Positions 26,461 to 35,572 are shown, counted from the stretch's first letter. The stretch is 64,000 nucleotides of DNA from Acidobacteriota bacterium (GCA_030949985.1 JAUZRX010000010.1:1-64000); one strand, 5' to 3'. Made by a program: numbers and translations. Notes: generated from the letters alone by a model not told the origin.

Positions 26461-27006
26461 TCAGTCGTATTTGATCAACTCGTAGGGCAGGTCCAGCGGA
26501 CGACCTTCGAGCAGGGCCACCAGCGCCTGCCAGATCGCCTCCGCCGGCGGCGGGCAGCCCGGCAGGTGGTAGTCGATCTTCACCACCTCGTGAGCCGGAT
26601 AGACCTTGTTCAACAGCAAGGGAATCTCCGGATCGTCGGGCAACCCGCCGGAAGGGTTGTACACCGTCGGGCCGTTCCGGTAGGCCTCGTCGAGGCACTC
26701 TTCGAGGGGCACCATGTTCCGCATCGCGGGAATGCCACCCATGATCGCGCAGTCACCGAGAGAAACGAGAACCTCGCAGTGCCGGCGAAACTCCCTCAGC
26801 ACCTCGACATTCTCCTCGTTGCAGCAGCCCCCTTCCACCAGCCCCACCTTGCAAGTGCGGGTGAAACGCTTGATGTCGTCGATGGGCGACTTGTCGAAAT
26901 CCACCAATTCGATCAGGTCGAGGATCTTCGCGTCGATGTCGAGAATCGACATGTGGCAACCGAAGCATCCGGCAAGGGAGGTGGTGGCGATCGCCGGCTT
27001 GTTCAA
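26461..27006 (-). CDS. hoxY: [NiFe] hydrogenase small subunit
   Basis: HoxY holds the iron-sulfur cluster next to the NiFe site. At 181 residues it is the short type with only the proximal cluster. Its ligands are visible as C14 and C17 (LAGCFGCHMS), GLVEGGCC, and the C-terminal PGCPP. The start ATG overlaps the hoxU stop. A gap of 23 bases leads to hoxH. Confidence 0.95.
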   Translation of the reverse strand: MNKPAIATTSLAGCFGCHMSILDIDAKILDLIELVDFDKSPIDDIKRFTRTCKVGLVEGGCCNEENVEVLREFRRHCEVLVSLGDCAIMGGIPAMRNMVPLEECLDEAYRNGPTVYNPSGGLPDDPEIPLLLNKVYPAHEVVKIDYHLPGCPPPAEAIWQALVALLEGRPLDLPYELIKYD

Positions 27007-27713
27007 GGGGTCCCTCCTTCCTCCACATCGCTGCCGATGGGCTTGTGATCGTAGGGGCGCCGGCCGATCGGCGTGGCGTAGGCCCTGCCCCGGACGAGGA
27101 TCGCACCCACCGGGCAGGCCTCCATCGCCGCATCGGTCGTCGCCGCTTCGCTCGCACCCAGCCCCCCGGGGGCGTTGACGGCCACCCGGCGCTCGGGACC
27201 GCGGCCCACGAAACCGAAGACCGCCTTCCCGTCGACCTCGCGGGAGGCCCGCACACAGCGGCCACAGAGCACACAGCGGTTGTGGTCGATGAAGACGCCA
27301 TCGTGCGTGGCGTCGACCTCCCGCCTGGGAAACAGGTAGGGATGGCGCGGGGCGGTGATACCGAAACGGTAGGCCAGGGCCTGCAACTCACAGGAACCAC
27401 TCTTCTCACAGAACATGCAAAAGTGGTTGCCTTCGACGAAGAGCATCTCGATGATCTGCCGCCGAATCTCCCGCACCGCCTCGGAATCGTTGTCCACGAT
27501 CATTCCCGGGGCGATGGGCTGGGTGCAGGCGGCCTGGGCCCGGGAATTGACCAGGCAGGTGCAGACCCGGCAACCCCCGAAGGGTGTCAGGCCCTTCATG
27601 TGACACAGGCGGGGGATGTAGACGCCGTTGTCCTCCGCCGCCTCCAGGATGGTCTGCCCGGGGCGCCCGTGCACCGGTCGGCCGTCGATGAAGAACTCGA
27701 TGGTCCCGCTCAT
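27003..27713 (-). CDS. hoxU: hydrogenase diaphorase subunit HoxU (NuoG N-terminus-like)
   Basis: HoxU wires electrons between HoxF and HoxY. Of 236 residues, the N-terminal ferredoxin domain binds a [2Fe-2S] cluster (C37, C48, C51, C63 in the plant-type spacing). Then follows the His-Cys3 cluster NHFCMFCEKSGSC and a [4Fe-4S] site with CVLCGRC and the later CPVGA. Translational coupling to both neighbours shows one complex is being assembled. The length is too short for full NuoG, which agrees with a hydrogenase rather than a complex I role. Confidence 0.94.
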   Translation of the reverse strand: MSGTIEFFIDGRPVHGRPGQTILEAAEDNGVYIPRLCHMKGLTPFGGCRVCTCLVNSRAQAACTQPIAPGMIVDNDSEAVREIRRQIIEMLFVEGNHFCMFCEKSGSCELQALAYRFGITAPRHPYLFPRREVDATHDGVFIDHNRCVLCGRCVRASREVDGKAVFGFVGRGPERRVAVNAPGGLGASEAATTDAAMEACPVGAILVRGRAYATPIGRRPYDHKPIGSDVEEGGTP

Positions 27714-29557
27714 TGGGCCTTCTCCTCGCCGGCGCGCGGGAAGTGCACGCTGTCCCGGCCGGTCAGTCGTCGCGACGGCTCCAGGGCGCCCTGAATGTCG
27801 AAGGTGGGCAGCAGGTCGCCGTCATCTTCGTTCGTCACTTTCTGCTGATAGAGGTCGGGGAAAGCCTCGAGTGTGCTCAGAATGGGGTTGGGGGACGTCT
27901 GCCCCAGCCCGCAGCGGCTCGCGGCCTTGACGCTGCGACCGAGCTGTTCGAGGTACGCGATGTCGGCCGGGCCGGCCAGGCCGCGACGCAGGCGGGCCAG
28001 CCGCTCGGCCAACAGCACGTTACCCACCCGGCAGGGCGTGCAGTAACCGCAGGATTCGTCGATGAAGAAGGCGAGGAAATCCTGCACCACCTCGAGGAGA
28101 TCCGTACCCGGCCCGAAGACCATGATCGACCCCCCACTGGCCAGGTCGTCGTAGCACAGGGTGCGCTCGAAGGAATCGGGGCCGATCATCTTTCCGGAAG
28201 GTCCGCCCACCTGTACGGCGATCGCCTCGTCGGCACCCGCGAGGGTCAACAACTCACGGACCTTCACACCGAAAGGAAGCTCGTAGACTCCCGGCCTCTG
28301 GCAGTCGCCACTGACGCTGAAGAGCTTGGTGCCGGTACTGCGCAAGCTGCCCTGGTCGGCGAACCAGGCGGCCCCTCGCTCGAGGATCCGGGCCACGCAG
28401 CAAAGAGTCTCCACGTTGTTCACTGTCGTCGGGCAACCGAGGTAGCCCGACTGGGCGGGAAACGGCGGGCGGTTGCGCGGATCACCGCGCTGGCCCTGCA
28501 GACTGTCGAGCAGGGCGCTCTCCTCTCCGCAGATATAGGCCCCCGCCCCGAGGCGAATCCTGATATCGAAGTCGAAGCCCGGCCTGTCGCAGATGTCGTG
28601 GCCCAACAGGCCCGCCTCCCGGCGGCGGCGCAGCACGTCCTCGAGGAAAGCCTTCAAGTAGGCGTACTCGGCCCGCAGGTAGACCAGGCCTTCGCTGGCG
28701 CCCACGGCGTAACCGGCGATGGTCATGCCTTCGAAGAGCAGATCGGGCCGCTCGGTGAGAACCACCCGGTCCTTGAAGGTTCCGGGCTCACCCTCGTCGG
28801 CGTTGCAGACGACGAATCGCCGCCGGCCGGCGGCCTGGCGGGTGAACTCCCATTTCATGCCGGTGGGGAATCCCGCCCCTCCTCGCCCCCGCAGACGAGC
28901 GGCCTTGACCGCCCGGATCACTTCCATGGGAGAAACACTCAGCGCCTGGCGCAGGGCGGCACCGGGCTGGAGACCGTCGAAGATCACCGGCCCCTTCTGG
29001 CGCAGGTGGTTGACCACCATCGAGCGCACGAGGGGGTGAGCGTTGTTGCCGTCACCCAGGGTGCGCACCAGCTTGCGCGGATCACCGTGCGCCCTGAGTT
29101 CCCGGACGATTTCCCGGGCCCGGTCGCTGGACAGGCGGGTGAGCACCACATCTCCCACAAGGGCCGCGGGAGCCTGGTCGCTCATACCGATGCAGGGAGT
29201 CCACTCGAGGGAAAAGGCGCCGTCGGCAGTCGTTTCACCGAAGCGAATGCCCAGTTCCTCCTCGAAGGCCCGGCCGACCCGCTCCGCGCCGCGCAGCCGG
29301 TCGATCACATCGTTGCACAGGCGGATCACCGTCCGCCCGCGGGGCGCGGAAGAAAAGAAGGCGTAAAAGGAAATCACACCCCGCACATCCACGAACGGCA
29401 CCGAAAGTCGCCGGGCGATCTCCCGGGCCGTGGCGTCATCCACGTGGCCCCGCTCGGCGTGAACCGCTCGCAGCACGTCCAGCAGGCGCCCGGAATCGTT
29501 GCCGAAGCGCTCACAAACCGTGGCGACAACCTTTGGATCCACTGAACCCTGCCCCAT
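27710..29557 (-). CDS. hoxF: hydrogenase NAD(H)-binding subunit HoxF (NuoE-NuoF fusion)
   Basis: HoxF binds FMN and NAD(H) and is the entry point of the diaphorase. Residues 1-150 are NuoE-like and the rest NuoF-like, with the NADH/FMN motif GRGGAGFPTGMKWEF, GAYICGEESALLDSLQG, and the [4Fe-4S] ligands ESCGYCTPCR. In the NuoE part only two of the usual four cluster cysteines are present (RLCNDV and TPCIGMSDQAP), so that cluster may be absent, as the family allows in fused HoxF. GAGGAGG precedes the ATG by five bases. It is the first gene of the 11-gene operon. Confidence 0.93.
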   Translation of the reverse strand: MGQGSVDPKVVATVCERFGNDSGRLLDVLRAVHAERGHVDDATAREIARRLSVPFVDVRGVISFYAFFSSAPRGRTVIRLCNDVIDRLRGAERVGRAFEEELGIRFGETTADGAFSLEWTPCIGMSDQAPAALVGDVVLTRLSSDRAREIVRELRAHGDPRKLVRTLGDGNNAHPLVRSMVVNHLRQKGPVIFDGLQPGAALRQALSVSPMEVIRAVKAARLRGRGGAGFPTGMKWEFTRQAAGRRRFVVCNADEGEPGTFKDRVVLTERPDLLFEGMTIAGYAVGASEGLVYLRAEYAYLKAFLEDVLRRRREAGLLGHDICDRPGFDFDIRIRLGAGAYICGEESALLDSLQGQRGDPRNRPPFPAQSGYLGCPTTVNNVETLCCVARILERGAAWFADQGSLRSTGTKLFSVSGDCQRPGVYELPFGVKVRELLTLAGADEAIAVQVGGPSGKMIGPDSFERTLCYDDLASGGSIMVFGPGTDLLEVVQDFLAFFIDESCGYCTPCRVGNVLLAERLARLRRGLAGPADIAYLEQLGRSVKAASRCGLGQTSPNPILSTLEAFPDLYQQKVTNEDDGDLLPTFDIQGALEPSRRLTGRDSVHFPRAGEEKAQ

Positions 29558-29618
29558 CCATGCCTCCTCGCCGCCCCTCTGACGGTGGCTCCATGCGGGA
29601 TCAGCCCATGGGCATTAT

Positions 29619-29638
29619 ATTGTGATATTTATCACGAT
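29619..29638 (-). promoter_or_regulatory. Crp/Fnr-family operator upstream of hoxF
   Basis: TTGTGATATTTATCACGA is a near-perfect dyad (TGTGA-N6-TCACG at 29621-29636) centred about 70 bases before the hoxF start, in an AT-rich island within very GC-rich DNA. The half-site TGTGA fits CRP or HcpR better than the FNR half-site TTGAT. It suggests control of the hydrogenase operon by a Crp/Fnr-type redox or nucleotide sensor. No such regulator is encoded in the window. Confidence 0.65.
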
Positions 29639-29769
29639 TCAACCAAGCCCCGTATTTACAAGAACCTAGAGGCGATTTAGGCCGACGTCGCCCCTCCCGG
29701 ATACCCATAGGCCCCTGGATCCTGCGGGCAACCCCCGGACGCGCCGCCCCGGCGGCCGGGGTGGGTGCG

Positions 29770-30492
29770 TCAACCCCGGGCCCGGCGCACCAGGAGGGGA
29801 ATGAAAAACGAAAACAGGAACAGGAGCAGCGAGACCAGCGCCCGGGCGGAGAGAAGCCGAGCCCACTCCCCCGAGACCCACACTTCTTTCAACGTGCCGA
29901 CGAAAAAGGTGAAGACGAAGGTGCCCGCCACGATGCCCAACCCCGTACCCAGCAGGTAGTCGCGAAAGCGCACCCGGGTCAGCCCCATACCGAAGTTCAT
30001 CGGCGTGAAGGGAAAGTACACCAGGCGGAGGTAGAGCACGGTGGCCAGGCCGTTGCGCTCGATGGCCTCGTCATACTTGCCAAGGCGGTCACCGATCACA
30101 CCGGCGGCAAAATCGCGCCCCAGGGTGCGCCCGATCCAGAACGCCCCGGCGGCACCCGCCATCGCTCCACACCAGGCATAGACGAAACCCCACCAGGGAC
30201 CGAAAATCGCGCCCCCCAGCCCGGTCAGCAGGGTTCCCGGCACGAACAGGCAGACACCAAGCCCGTAGATCGCCACGAAGAGCACGGGGCCCCAGGCCCC
30301 CGCCTCTCGCAACGCACCACCGAGCAGTCCGGGGGTCAGAAACTCCACCAGCGAGGTCCAGCGCAGCACCGCCAGCGCAGCGAGAACGAAAACCGCCAGC
30401 ACCGCCGCCTTGAGCGCCGCCCGGCGGTTTCGACGTCCGCCCGAACCCCTGATCGTGTCGACCATCCTCACCACTCGCCGCCTCGGCGCCAC
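29770..30492 (-). CDS. TVP38/TMEM64-family (DedA-like) membrane protein
   Basis: This inner-membrane protein of up to 240 residues has a basic N-terminus, a first helix near 28-50, and the SNARE-associated/VTT core: CLFVPGTLLTGLGGAIFG followed by GAFWIGRTLGRD, then RLVYFPFTPMNFGMGLTRV and a C-terminal pair of helices. Relatives are thought to scramble or flip membrane lipids; the exact substrate here is unknown. GTG at 30492 or ATG at 30465 can be the start, neither with a strong ribosome site. Confidence 0.82.
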   Translation of the reverse strand: MAPRRRVVRMVDTIRGSGGRRNRRAALKAAVLAVFVLAALAVLRWTSLVEFLTPGLLGGALREAGAWGPVLFVAIYGLGVCLFVPGTLLTGLGGAIFGPWWGFVYAWCGAMAGAAGAFWIGRTLGRDFAAGVIGDRLGKYDEAIERNGLATVLYLRLVYFPFTPMNFGMGLTRVRFRDYLLGTGLGIVAGTFVFTFFVGTLKEVWVSGEWARLLSARALVSLLLFLFSFFIPLLVRRARG

Positions 30493-30552
30493 CGCCGCGG
30501 TCCACGGGCTGGGATGCCGGCACGAAGCGGGAAGTTTCCTCCCCGTCGACGC

Positions 30553-31140
30553 TCACCCCGCCCCGCGCAGCCGTGCCCGTTCCAGCAGCGCGATCAGCAG
30601 CAGCGCCTGGGCGCGCGCATCCGCATCGGCCCGGTGAGCCGTCTCCGGGTCCTGATGCTCGAGGCCCAGACACTCTTCGAGAGTCTCCCGCGAGGTCTCG
30701 AGCCAGGGCAGCCCCAGCGCTCCCATGGCCAGCGACTTGGTGTCGATCCCCTTGTAGCCGAAGGGATTGGCCAGTCCGCACCAGGCGAAGTACCAGGCGA
30801 CCATCATCCAGTCGAAGACCGCCACGTGCCCGACGAAGACCGGCTCGGTGCCCCGGCGACAGGTACGCCGCACGAAGTCGGCCAAAGCCTCCATGGCGGC
30901 CCGGGGCTCGAGTCCTTCGCGGGCGAGCCGCTCCAGGTCGAGCCCATGGACCGCGTTGGCCCGGGGATCGTGCCCGGCGAAGACCGGCCGCAATTCGAGG
31001 TAGATCTCTTCGGCGGTCTCCCACCCGCCCCCCGTTTTTTCAGCGACCACCGTCACGCCGACGCTGAGCAGGTTGTAGAGCCCCGGCACCGGCCCCGAAG
31101 CCTCCACGTCCACCGAGTAGTAGGTGCAGCCCCCGCTCAT
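30553..31140 (-). CDS. DEDD-family 3'-5' exonuclease
   Basis: The 195-residue protein has the RNase T/DnaQ-type exonuclease motifs: YSVDVEASG (Exo I acidic pair), GHVAVFDWMM (Exo II) and HRADADARAQ (Exo III with histidine, DEDDh type). The middle part FGYKGIDTKSLAM is like oligoribonuclease/RNase T relatives. Its start overlaps the stop of the PqqD-like gene. Substrate (RNA end, DNA, or oligonucleotides) cannot be told from sequence. Confidence 0.82.
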   Translation of the reverse strand: MSGGCTYYSVDVEASGPVPGLYNLLSVGVTVVAEKTGGGWETAEEIYLELRPVFAGHDPRANAVHGLDLERLAREGLEPRAAMEALADFVRRTCRRGTEPVFVGHVAVFDWMMVAWYFAWCGLANPFGYKGIDTKSLAMGALGLPWLETSRETLEECLGLEHQDPETAHRADADARAQALLLIALLERARLRGAG

Positions 31141-31499
31141 GATTCATCCTCGAGGCTCACCATGCCGGCCCGCTGGAGTTGGAGGAAGAAGGTCGTCAAC
31201 CGTTGCTCGACCGGCTGCACCCGCTCGCCGAAGGCCTCCGTCAGGCGCCGGCCGATCTCCGCCACCGGCCGGTTTCCGTCGCACTGCAACCAGACGAAGG
31301 AGCCCACATCGTCGAGATGGATCCGATAGGGAGGCAGGCGCAGACGCTCGCACCAGCGCCGAAGCCGGGGATGCCGGAAGCGCGGCACGAGCACCGAAAC
31401 CCGCTCGCAGACCTCGCCCGGCTCCCGCGGCGTGTAGGGCAACAGACGGCGGGGCCGCAGCGGGCCCCAGTCTTCGTTCACGGCGTCCACCGACCCCAT
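31137..31499 (-). CDS. PqqD-like (RiPP recognition element) protein
   Basis: This 120-residue protein has a C-terminal winged-helix PqqD fold: YRIHLDDVGSFVWLQCDGNR, VAEIGRRLTEAFGE, then a helix and LQLQRAGMVSLED. PqqD relatives bind leader peptides of ribosomal natural products and hand them to radical-SAM or other modifying enzymes. No such enzyme or precursor peptide is evident nearby. It lies between an OPT-family transporter (six-base gap) and the exonuclease (4-base overlap), so all three are co-expressed. The N-terminal 45 residues are unlike PqqD. Confidence 0.75.
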   Translation of the reverse strand: MGSVDAVNEDWGPLRPRRLLPYTPREPGEVCERVSVLVPRFRHPRLRRWCERLRLPPYRIHLDDVGSFVWLQCDGNRPVAEIGRRLTEAFGERVQPVEQRLTTFFLQLQRAGMVSLEDES

Positions 31500-31505
31500 C
31501 CCGCG

Positions 31506-33533
31506 CTACTTCTTCGCGCCCGTGAAGTGGCGCAGCGGCGGCAGGATCAGCATCCCGGCGATGGCCGCGAAGACACCGAGCATCAACAGGGTGGGAATCG
31601 CCTGGCTGCCGCCGTCGAAAGGCGCCCAGATCGCACCGCTCGCGTCGGTGGCGATGACCCAGACGGCCAGCCCCACCCCTGTCAGGGCTTCACCGGCGAT
31701 CAATCCGGAGGCCACCAGCACGCCCCTTCCGCCGGCCTCCTCGATCTGCTCCTCGCTGGCACCCCGGCGACTGAGCAGCCAGTCCACCATCCACCGGAAA
31801 AGCCCCCCGACGAAGATGGCGAAAGTGCTTTGCAAGGGCAGGTACATACCCACCGCGATGAGCATCGGGCTCGGCGCCTTGATCAGGATCATCCCCAGGG
31901 CGAAGACCGCACCGACGAAGACCAGGGGCCAGGCCATCTCCCCGCCGATGATGCCCCTCGACAGCATCGCCATCAGACCGGCCTGGGGCGCCGGCAGGTT
32001 CTCCCCACCGATACCCCCAACCCCCGGGTGGATCTTCAGATCCGCCGCATGCAGGTAACCGATGGGAGCGATCAGCAGGAAGGAGACCACCACCACCGAG
32101 AGGATCTCGCCGATCTGCATCTTCGAGGGCGTGCCCCCGAGAATATGCCCGACCTTGAGGTCCTGCATCATGTCGCCGCCGATGCCGCAGGCGCAGCAGA
32201 CCACCGTCGCCACCCCCAACACCGCCGCGATGCTCCCCGGTCCCGTCTGGGAGAGCACGACCATCAGCCCGGCGGCCAGGATCAGCGTGGAGAGGGTCAG
32301 CCCCGAGATGGGATTGGAGGACGAGCCGATCAAGCCCACCAGGTAACCCGCCACGGCACAGAAGAGAAAACCCGCGGCGATCATCACCACCGCCAGCACG
32401 GCGGCCGCCACCAGGTTTCCGGTGAAATGCCAGTAGATCAGGAAGGTGGGAATCACCATCGCGGCGATGGTGACACCGATGACGGTCACCGGCAGGTCGT
32501 GCTCGTAGCGGGAGGGCTTGCCGGTCCCGGTCTTCATCGCGCGCAGATCACCCGCCGCCTTGGTGATGCCCGCCAGCAGCTGGGAACGCATGCCGTAGAG
32601 GGTGTAGGCCGCGCCCACCAGCATCGCGCCCACGGCGATGGGACGCACGATGTTGGACCAGGCCTCCCCGGCCGCCGCGCCCCACCCTTCACTGGCGGCC
32701 AGGGCCGTGATCGCCCCCTCGGGACCGTTGATCATCAGGATCAGCGGCACCAGAAACCCCCACGCCAGCACGCCGCCCGAGAAATTGATCGCCGCCAGTC
32801 GAGGGCCGATGATGTAGCCCACGCCCATCAGCATCGGGGAGGCGTTGGGCGTGCGCCAGGCCAGGGCACCGAAAAAGGGCTTCTGCTCGCCGCCGAGGGG
32901 AATCATGCTGCGCGTGAAGGTGACCACACCTTCGATACGCTCGCGGATCAGGGTCACCCCCGCGCTGTGCTTGAAGAACTCGATCACCATCGACACCCCC
33001 ATGGCGCCGAAGACGAGACTCGCGCCGGTGGCGCCTTTCTGGCCGACCTTGTGAATCGCCGCCGCCGCCACCGACTCGGGGAACGGCAAATCCGACTCGG
33101 TCACCAGCGCCCGGCGCAGCACGATCACGAAAAGCACTCCCAGCACGCCGCCGATCAGCAGCAGCAGGCTACCCTCGAGGTAGTTGCCGGGAGTCAGCAG
33201 ATTTTCCCAGTATCCGACCAGCACGAAGGCGGGCACGGTGAAGATCGCCCCCGCCACCAGGGCCTCGCCCACCGAAGCCGTGGTCCGGATGATGTTCTCC
33301 TCGAGGATCGAGCCCCGCCACAGGCGCACGACCGCCAGCGCGATCACCGCGGCCGGGAAGGTGGCCGCCACGGTCAGGCCGGCCTTCATCCCCACGTAGG
33401 CGTTGGCCGCTCCCAGGATCGCAGCCAGAGAGACCCCCACCAGAAGGGCCCTGAGGGTGAGTTCGGGAAGATCGGTCTGCTCGGGGACGAATGGCTTGTA
33501 GTGGTACTTCCTGGTGTTGCCCGGGTCGCTCAT
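31506..33533 (-). CDS. OPT-family oligopeptide transporter
   Basis: This is a 675-residue polytopic membrane protein of the OPT family, proton-driven importers of small peptides or metal-chelate complexes. About 15 hydrophobic helices are seen. Near the N-terminus is the motif AILGAANAYVGMKAGLTVAA, and later GIGGDMMQDLKVGHILGGTP, both characteristic of prokaryotic OPT proteins. The N-terminus SDPGNTRKYHYKPFVP is cytoplasmic. The substrate (peptide, or iron-siderophore as in yellow-stripe relatives) is open. Confidence 0.9.
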   Translation of the reverse strand: MSDPGNTRKYHYKPFVPEQTDLPELTLRALLVGVSLAAILGAANAYVGMKAGLTVAATFPAAVIALAVVRLWRGSILEENIIRTTASVGEALVAGAIFTVPAFVLVGYWENLLTPGNYLEGSLLLLIGGVLGVLFVIVLRRALVTESDLPFPESVAAAAIHKVGQKGATGASLVFGAMGVSMVIEFFKHSAGVTLIRERIEGVVTFTRSMIPLGGEQKPFFGALAWRTPNASPMLMGVGYIIGPRLAAINFSGGVLAWGFLVPLILMINGPEGAITALAASEGWGAAAGEAWSNIVRPIAVGAMLVGAAYTLYGMRSQLLAGITKAAGDLRAMKTGTGKPSRYEHDLPVTVIGVTIAAMVIPTFLIYWHFTGNLVAAAVLAVVMIAAGFLFCAVAGYLVGLIGSSSNPISGLTLSTLILAAGLMVVLSQTGPGSIAAVLGVATVVCCACGIGGDMMQDLKVGHILGGTPSKMQIGEILSVVVVSFLLIAPIGYLHAADLKIHPGVGGIGGENLPAPQAGLMAMLSRGIIGGEMAWPLVFVGAVFALGMILIKAPSPMLIAVGMYLPLQSTFAIFVGGLFRWMVDWLLSRRGASEEQIEEAGGRGVLVASGLIAGEALTGVGLAVWVIATDASGAIWAPFDGGSQAIPTLLMLGVFAAIAGMLILPPLRHFTGAKK

Positions 33534-33656
33534 GAACTCTCCTCCGCCTGGCCGGTGCAGGACCCCTCCGCCTTCGACCTGATCTCGGCCGATACCGACC
33601 GGCGTATCTAACCGGGAGCGACCGGGCGGGTCAAGCCGACCCCCGAGGGGGACTTC

Positions 33657-34265
33657 TCAGCCGGCCCGGCTCGGGTGACAAAGCCCGTGTAGCAGGGACC
33701 ACAGCCGGTGGGCACCCCGCTGCAAGCGCCATCCCCCACGAAAAGGCACCCAGCGCGCCGTGAGCCGGGAGATCGCCGCCGCGCCCCGCCCGTAGAAACG
33801 GGCTCCCGCCCCTTCGAGCGACCAGCACCGGCCGTCCCGCTCGACGGCGGTGACCACTCCCAGGACATCGGAGACCGGCACGGGGAGAAGATCGGGCCGG
33901 GCCCGGTTGTCACCCTGAGTCCGCAGGCGGCCATCGGCCTCCCGTCGCACCACGCGGTGGACGACCAGGCCCCTGAGGGCCGCGAGCAGCAACGGGCGAG
34001 CGCCTTCTTCTCCGGCCACGGCCTTCACCTCGGCCCCCACGCCCCGCGCCCGAGAAGCCATCAGGAAGAGCACCACGTCACCCACCCGGGGCGGGGGCGA
34101 AGGCTCGCGCCAGTGGATCGTCTCGCCGCCACGGAAGAAGGGCCACATGGACTGGGTCTGGCGCGAGACCTCCAGGCCCCGCTCGCGAGCCTGGGAGAGA
34201 AAATGGCGCAAAAAGGCGGCCAAGTCGCACGCCGCCACCTCTTCCTGCCCCTCGAATTCCGACAT
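33657..34265 (-). CDS. S24/S26-type serine peptidase-like protein
   Basis: The 202-residue protein has the signal-peptidase-like catalytic serine S39 in QSMWPFFRGG and, at the place of the general base, LVVHRVVRR with a histidine rather than lysine, as in the archaeal/ER-type S26 group. GDNRARPDLLPV matches the later conserved GDN box. There is no membrane anchor, which is unusual for a true signal peptidase, so it might be a soluble S24/S26 relative. ATG at 34265 is used. It heads the block leading into the OPT transporter after a 123-base gap. Confidence 0.65.
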   Translation of the reverse strand: MSEFEGQEEVAACDLAAFLRHFLSQARERGLEVSRQTQSMWPFFRGGETIHWREPSPPPRVGDVVLFLMASRARGVGAEVKAVAGEEGARPLLLAALRGLVVHRVVRREADGRLRTQGDNRARPDLLPVPVSDVLGVVTAVERDGRCWSLEGAGARFYGRGAAAISRLTARWVPFRGGWRLQRGAHRLWSLLHGLCHPSRAG

Positions 34266-34375
34266 GGGGCCATTGTAACCACCCTGCCGCACCCCTGCCG
34301 TAGCGCCCGGGAGGGATCCGCGCTAGTGTGCCGGCTTGGGGCTCGATGCGGCCCAGAGTCCCGGTCGGAGCCGGC

Positions 34376-35572
34376 ATGATCGACTATCACAAGACCTATC
34401 GCAGCCTGGAGAAGGCCCTCGAAAGCATCGAGGAGACGGGCGAGCGATCCTCGACCCTCGCCGGCATCCTCGAGGCCATCGTGGCGGGCCCCGGAGAGAG
34501 CCTGGGAATCACCGGTGGCCGGCTCTACGCGGCCGATTCCGATCGCAGCCACTACCGCCTCGAACACACCGTCGGGCGCTCCGGACGAGCGCGTCCCGGA
34601 TTCACCGTCTCCGCCGACTACCGCCCGATCCAGCGGCTGCTCGAGGAAGGTTTCCTGCTGATGGAGGAAGACGACCCCGATTTCGACGCGAGCATCGAAG
34701 GGCGGGTCGGAGCCCGGCGCTTCGCCGCGATCACGGTGGGCAAGGACGGGCGGCACTTCATCGCCTTCACCCTGGGCGAGCCCCTCGACCCGGTGCGCGC
34801 GGTCTACCTGTTGGGCACCATCCGCCACGTGATCAACCTGCGCCTGACCCAGGAACACCTGCTGCACGATCTGGCGGAGGCACGCCAGATCCAGCTCAGC
34901 CTGCTTCCCGAGCGCCCGCCGGATTTCTTCGGCTTCGATATCGCCGCCCGATCCATCCCCGCCGAGGACGTGGGCGGCGATCTCTTCGATTTTCCCCTGC
35001 AAACACCGAAGAACCTGGGCGTGGTCATCGCCGACTCTTGCGGTCACGGTCTGCCGGCCGCCCTGATGGCGCGGGATGTGATCACCGGCCTGCGGGTCGC
35101 CCTGGACGTGCAGTACCGGCTGACCACGGCCGTCGAACGTGTCAACCGCGTGGTGGCCCAATCCGCCCTGGCCAGCCGCTTCATCTCCCTGTTCTACGCG
35201 GAATTCGAACCCTCGGGAAACCTGGTCTACTGCAACGCCGGCCACCCCCCGGGACTGCTCTGGCGCGGCGGGCGCATCACGCGCCTCAAGCGGGGCGGCA
35301 TGGTCCTCGGCCCCAACCCCCGGGCGCGCTACGAGCGGGGCTTCGAGAAATTCCCCCCCGGCTCGACCCTGATGCTCTACACGGACGGCATCACCGAGGC
35401 GGTTTCCCCTACCGGCAAGTTCTTCGGTGCCGGCCGCCTCGAGCGCCTGCTCAGAGAGACCCGGCATCTTCCCGCCGAGACCATCGTCGAGCGCACCTTC
35501 GCGGCGGTCGAGCAATGGTCTCCGATCCCCCGCGCCGACGACCAGACCGTCTTCGTCATCCGCCGTCCCTGA
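34376..35572 (+). CDS. RsbU-like PP2C phosphatase with sensory N-terminus
   Basis: This 398-residue SpoIIE-type serine phosphatase has an N-terminal GAF-like region (residues 20-165), a short helical linker (EARQIQLSLLPERPP) and a PP2C core with the metal aspartates in SIPAEDVGGDLFDF, VIADSCGHGLPAAL, and LYTDGITEA. Such proteins dephosphorylate anti-anti-sigma factors in partner-switching systems. No anti-sigma or STAS gene is in the window. The ATG at 34376 follows GGAG by five bases. Confidence 0.87.
   Translation: MIDYHKTYRSLEKALESIEETGERSSTLAGILEAIVAGPGESLGITGGRLYAADSDRSHYRLEHTVGRSGRARPGFTVSADYRPIQRLLEEGFLLMEEDDPDFDASIEGRVGARRFAAITVGKDGRHFIAFTLGEPLDPVRAVYLLGTIRHVINLRLTQEHLLHDLAEARQIQLSLLPERPPDFFGFDIAARSIPAEDVGGDLFDFPLQTPKNLGVVIADSCGHGLPAALMARDVITGLRVALDVQYRLTTAVERVNRVVAQSALASRFISLFYAEFEPSGNLVYCNAGHPPGLLWRGGRITRLKRGGMVLGPNPRARYERGFEKFPPGSTLMLYTDGITEAVSPTGKFFGAGRLERLLRETRHLPAETIVERTFAAVEQWSPIPRADDQTVFVIRRP

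Noticed and set aside
31179-33611. 810-codon plus-strand frame opposite the OPT transporter
   Set aside because: The composition (His/Gln/Asp/Arg repeats) is that expected of an antisense to a membrane protein gene.
33640-33652. CCCCCGAGGGGG as a terminator before the OPT gene
   Set aside because: The two-base loop is too small and no T-run follows on either strand.
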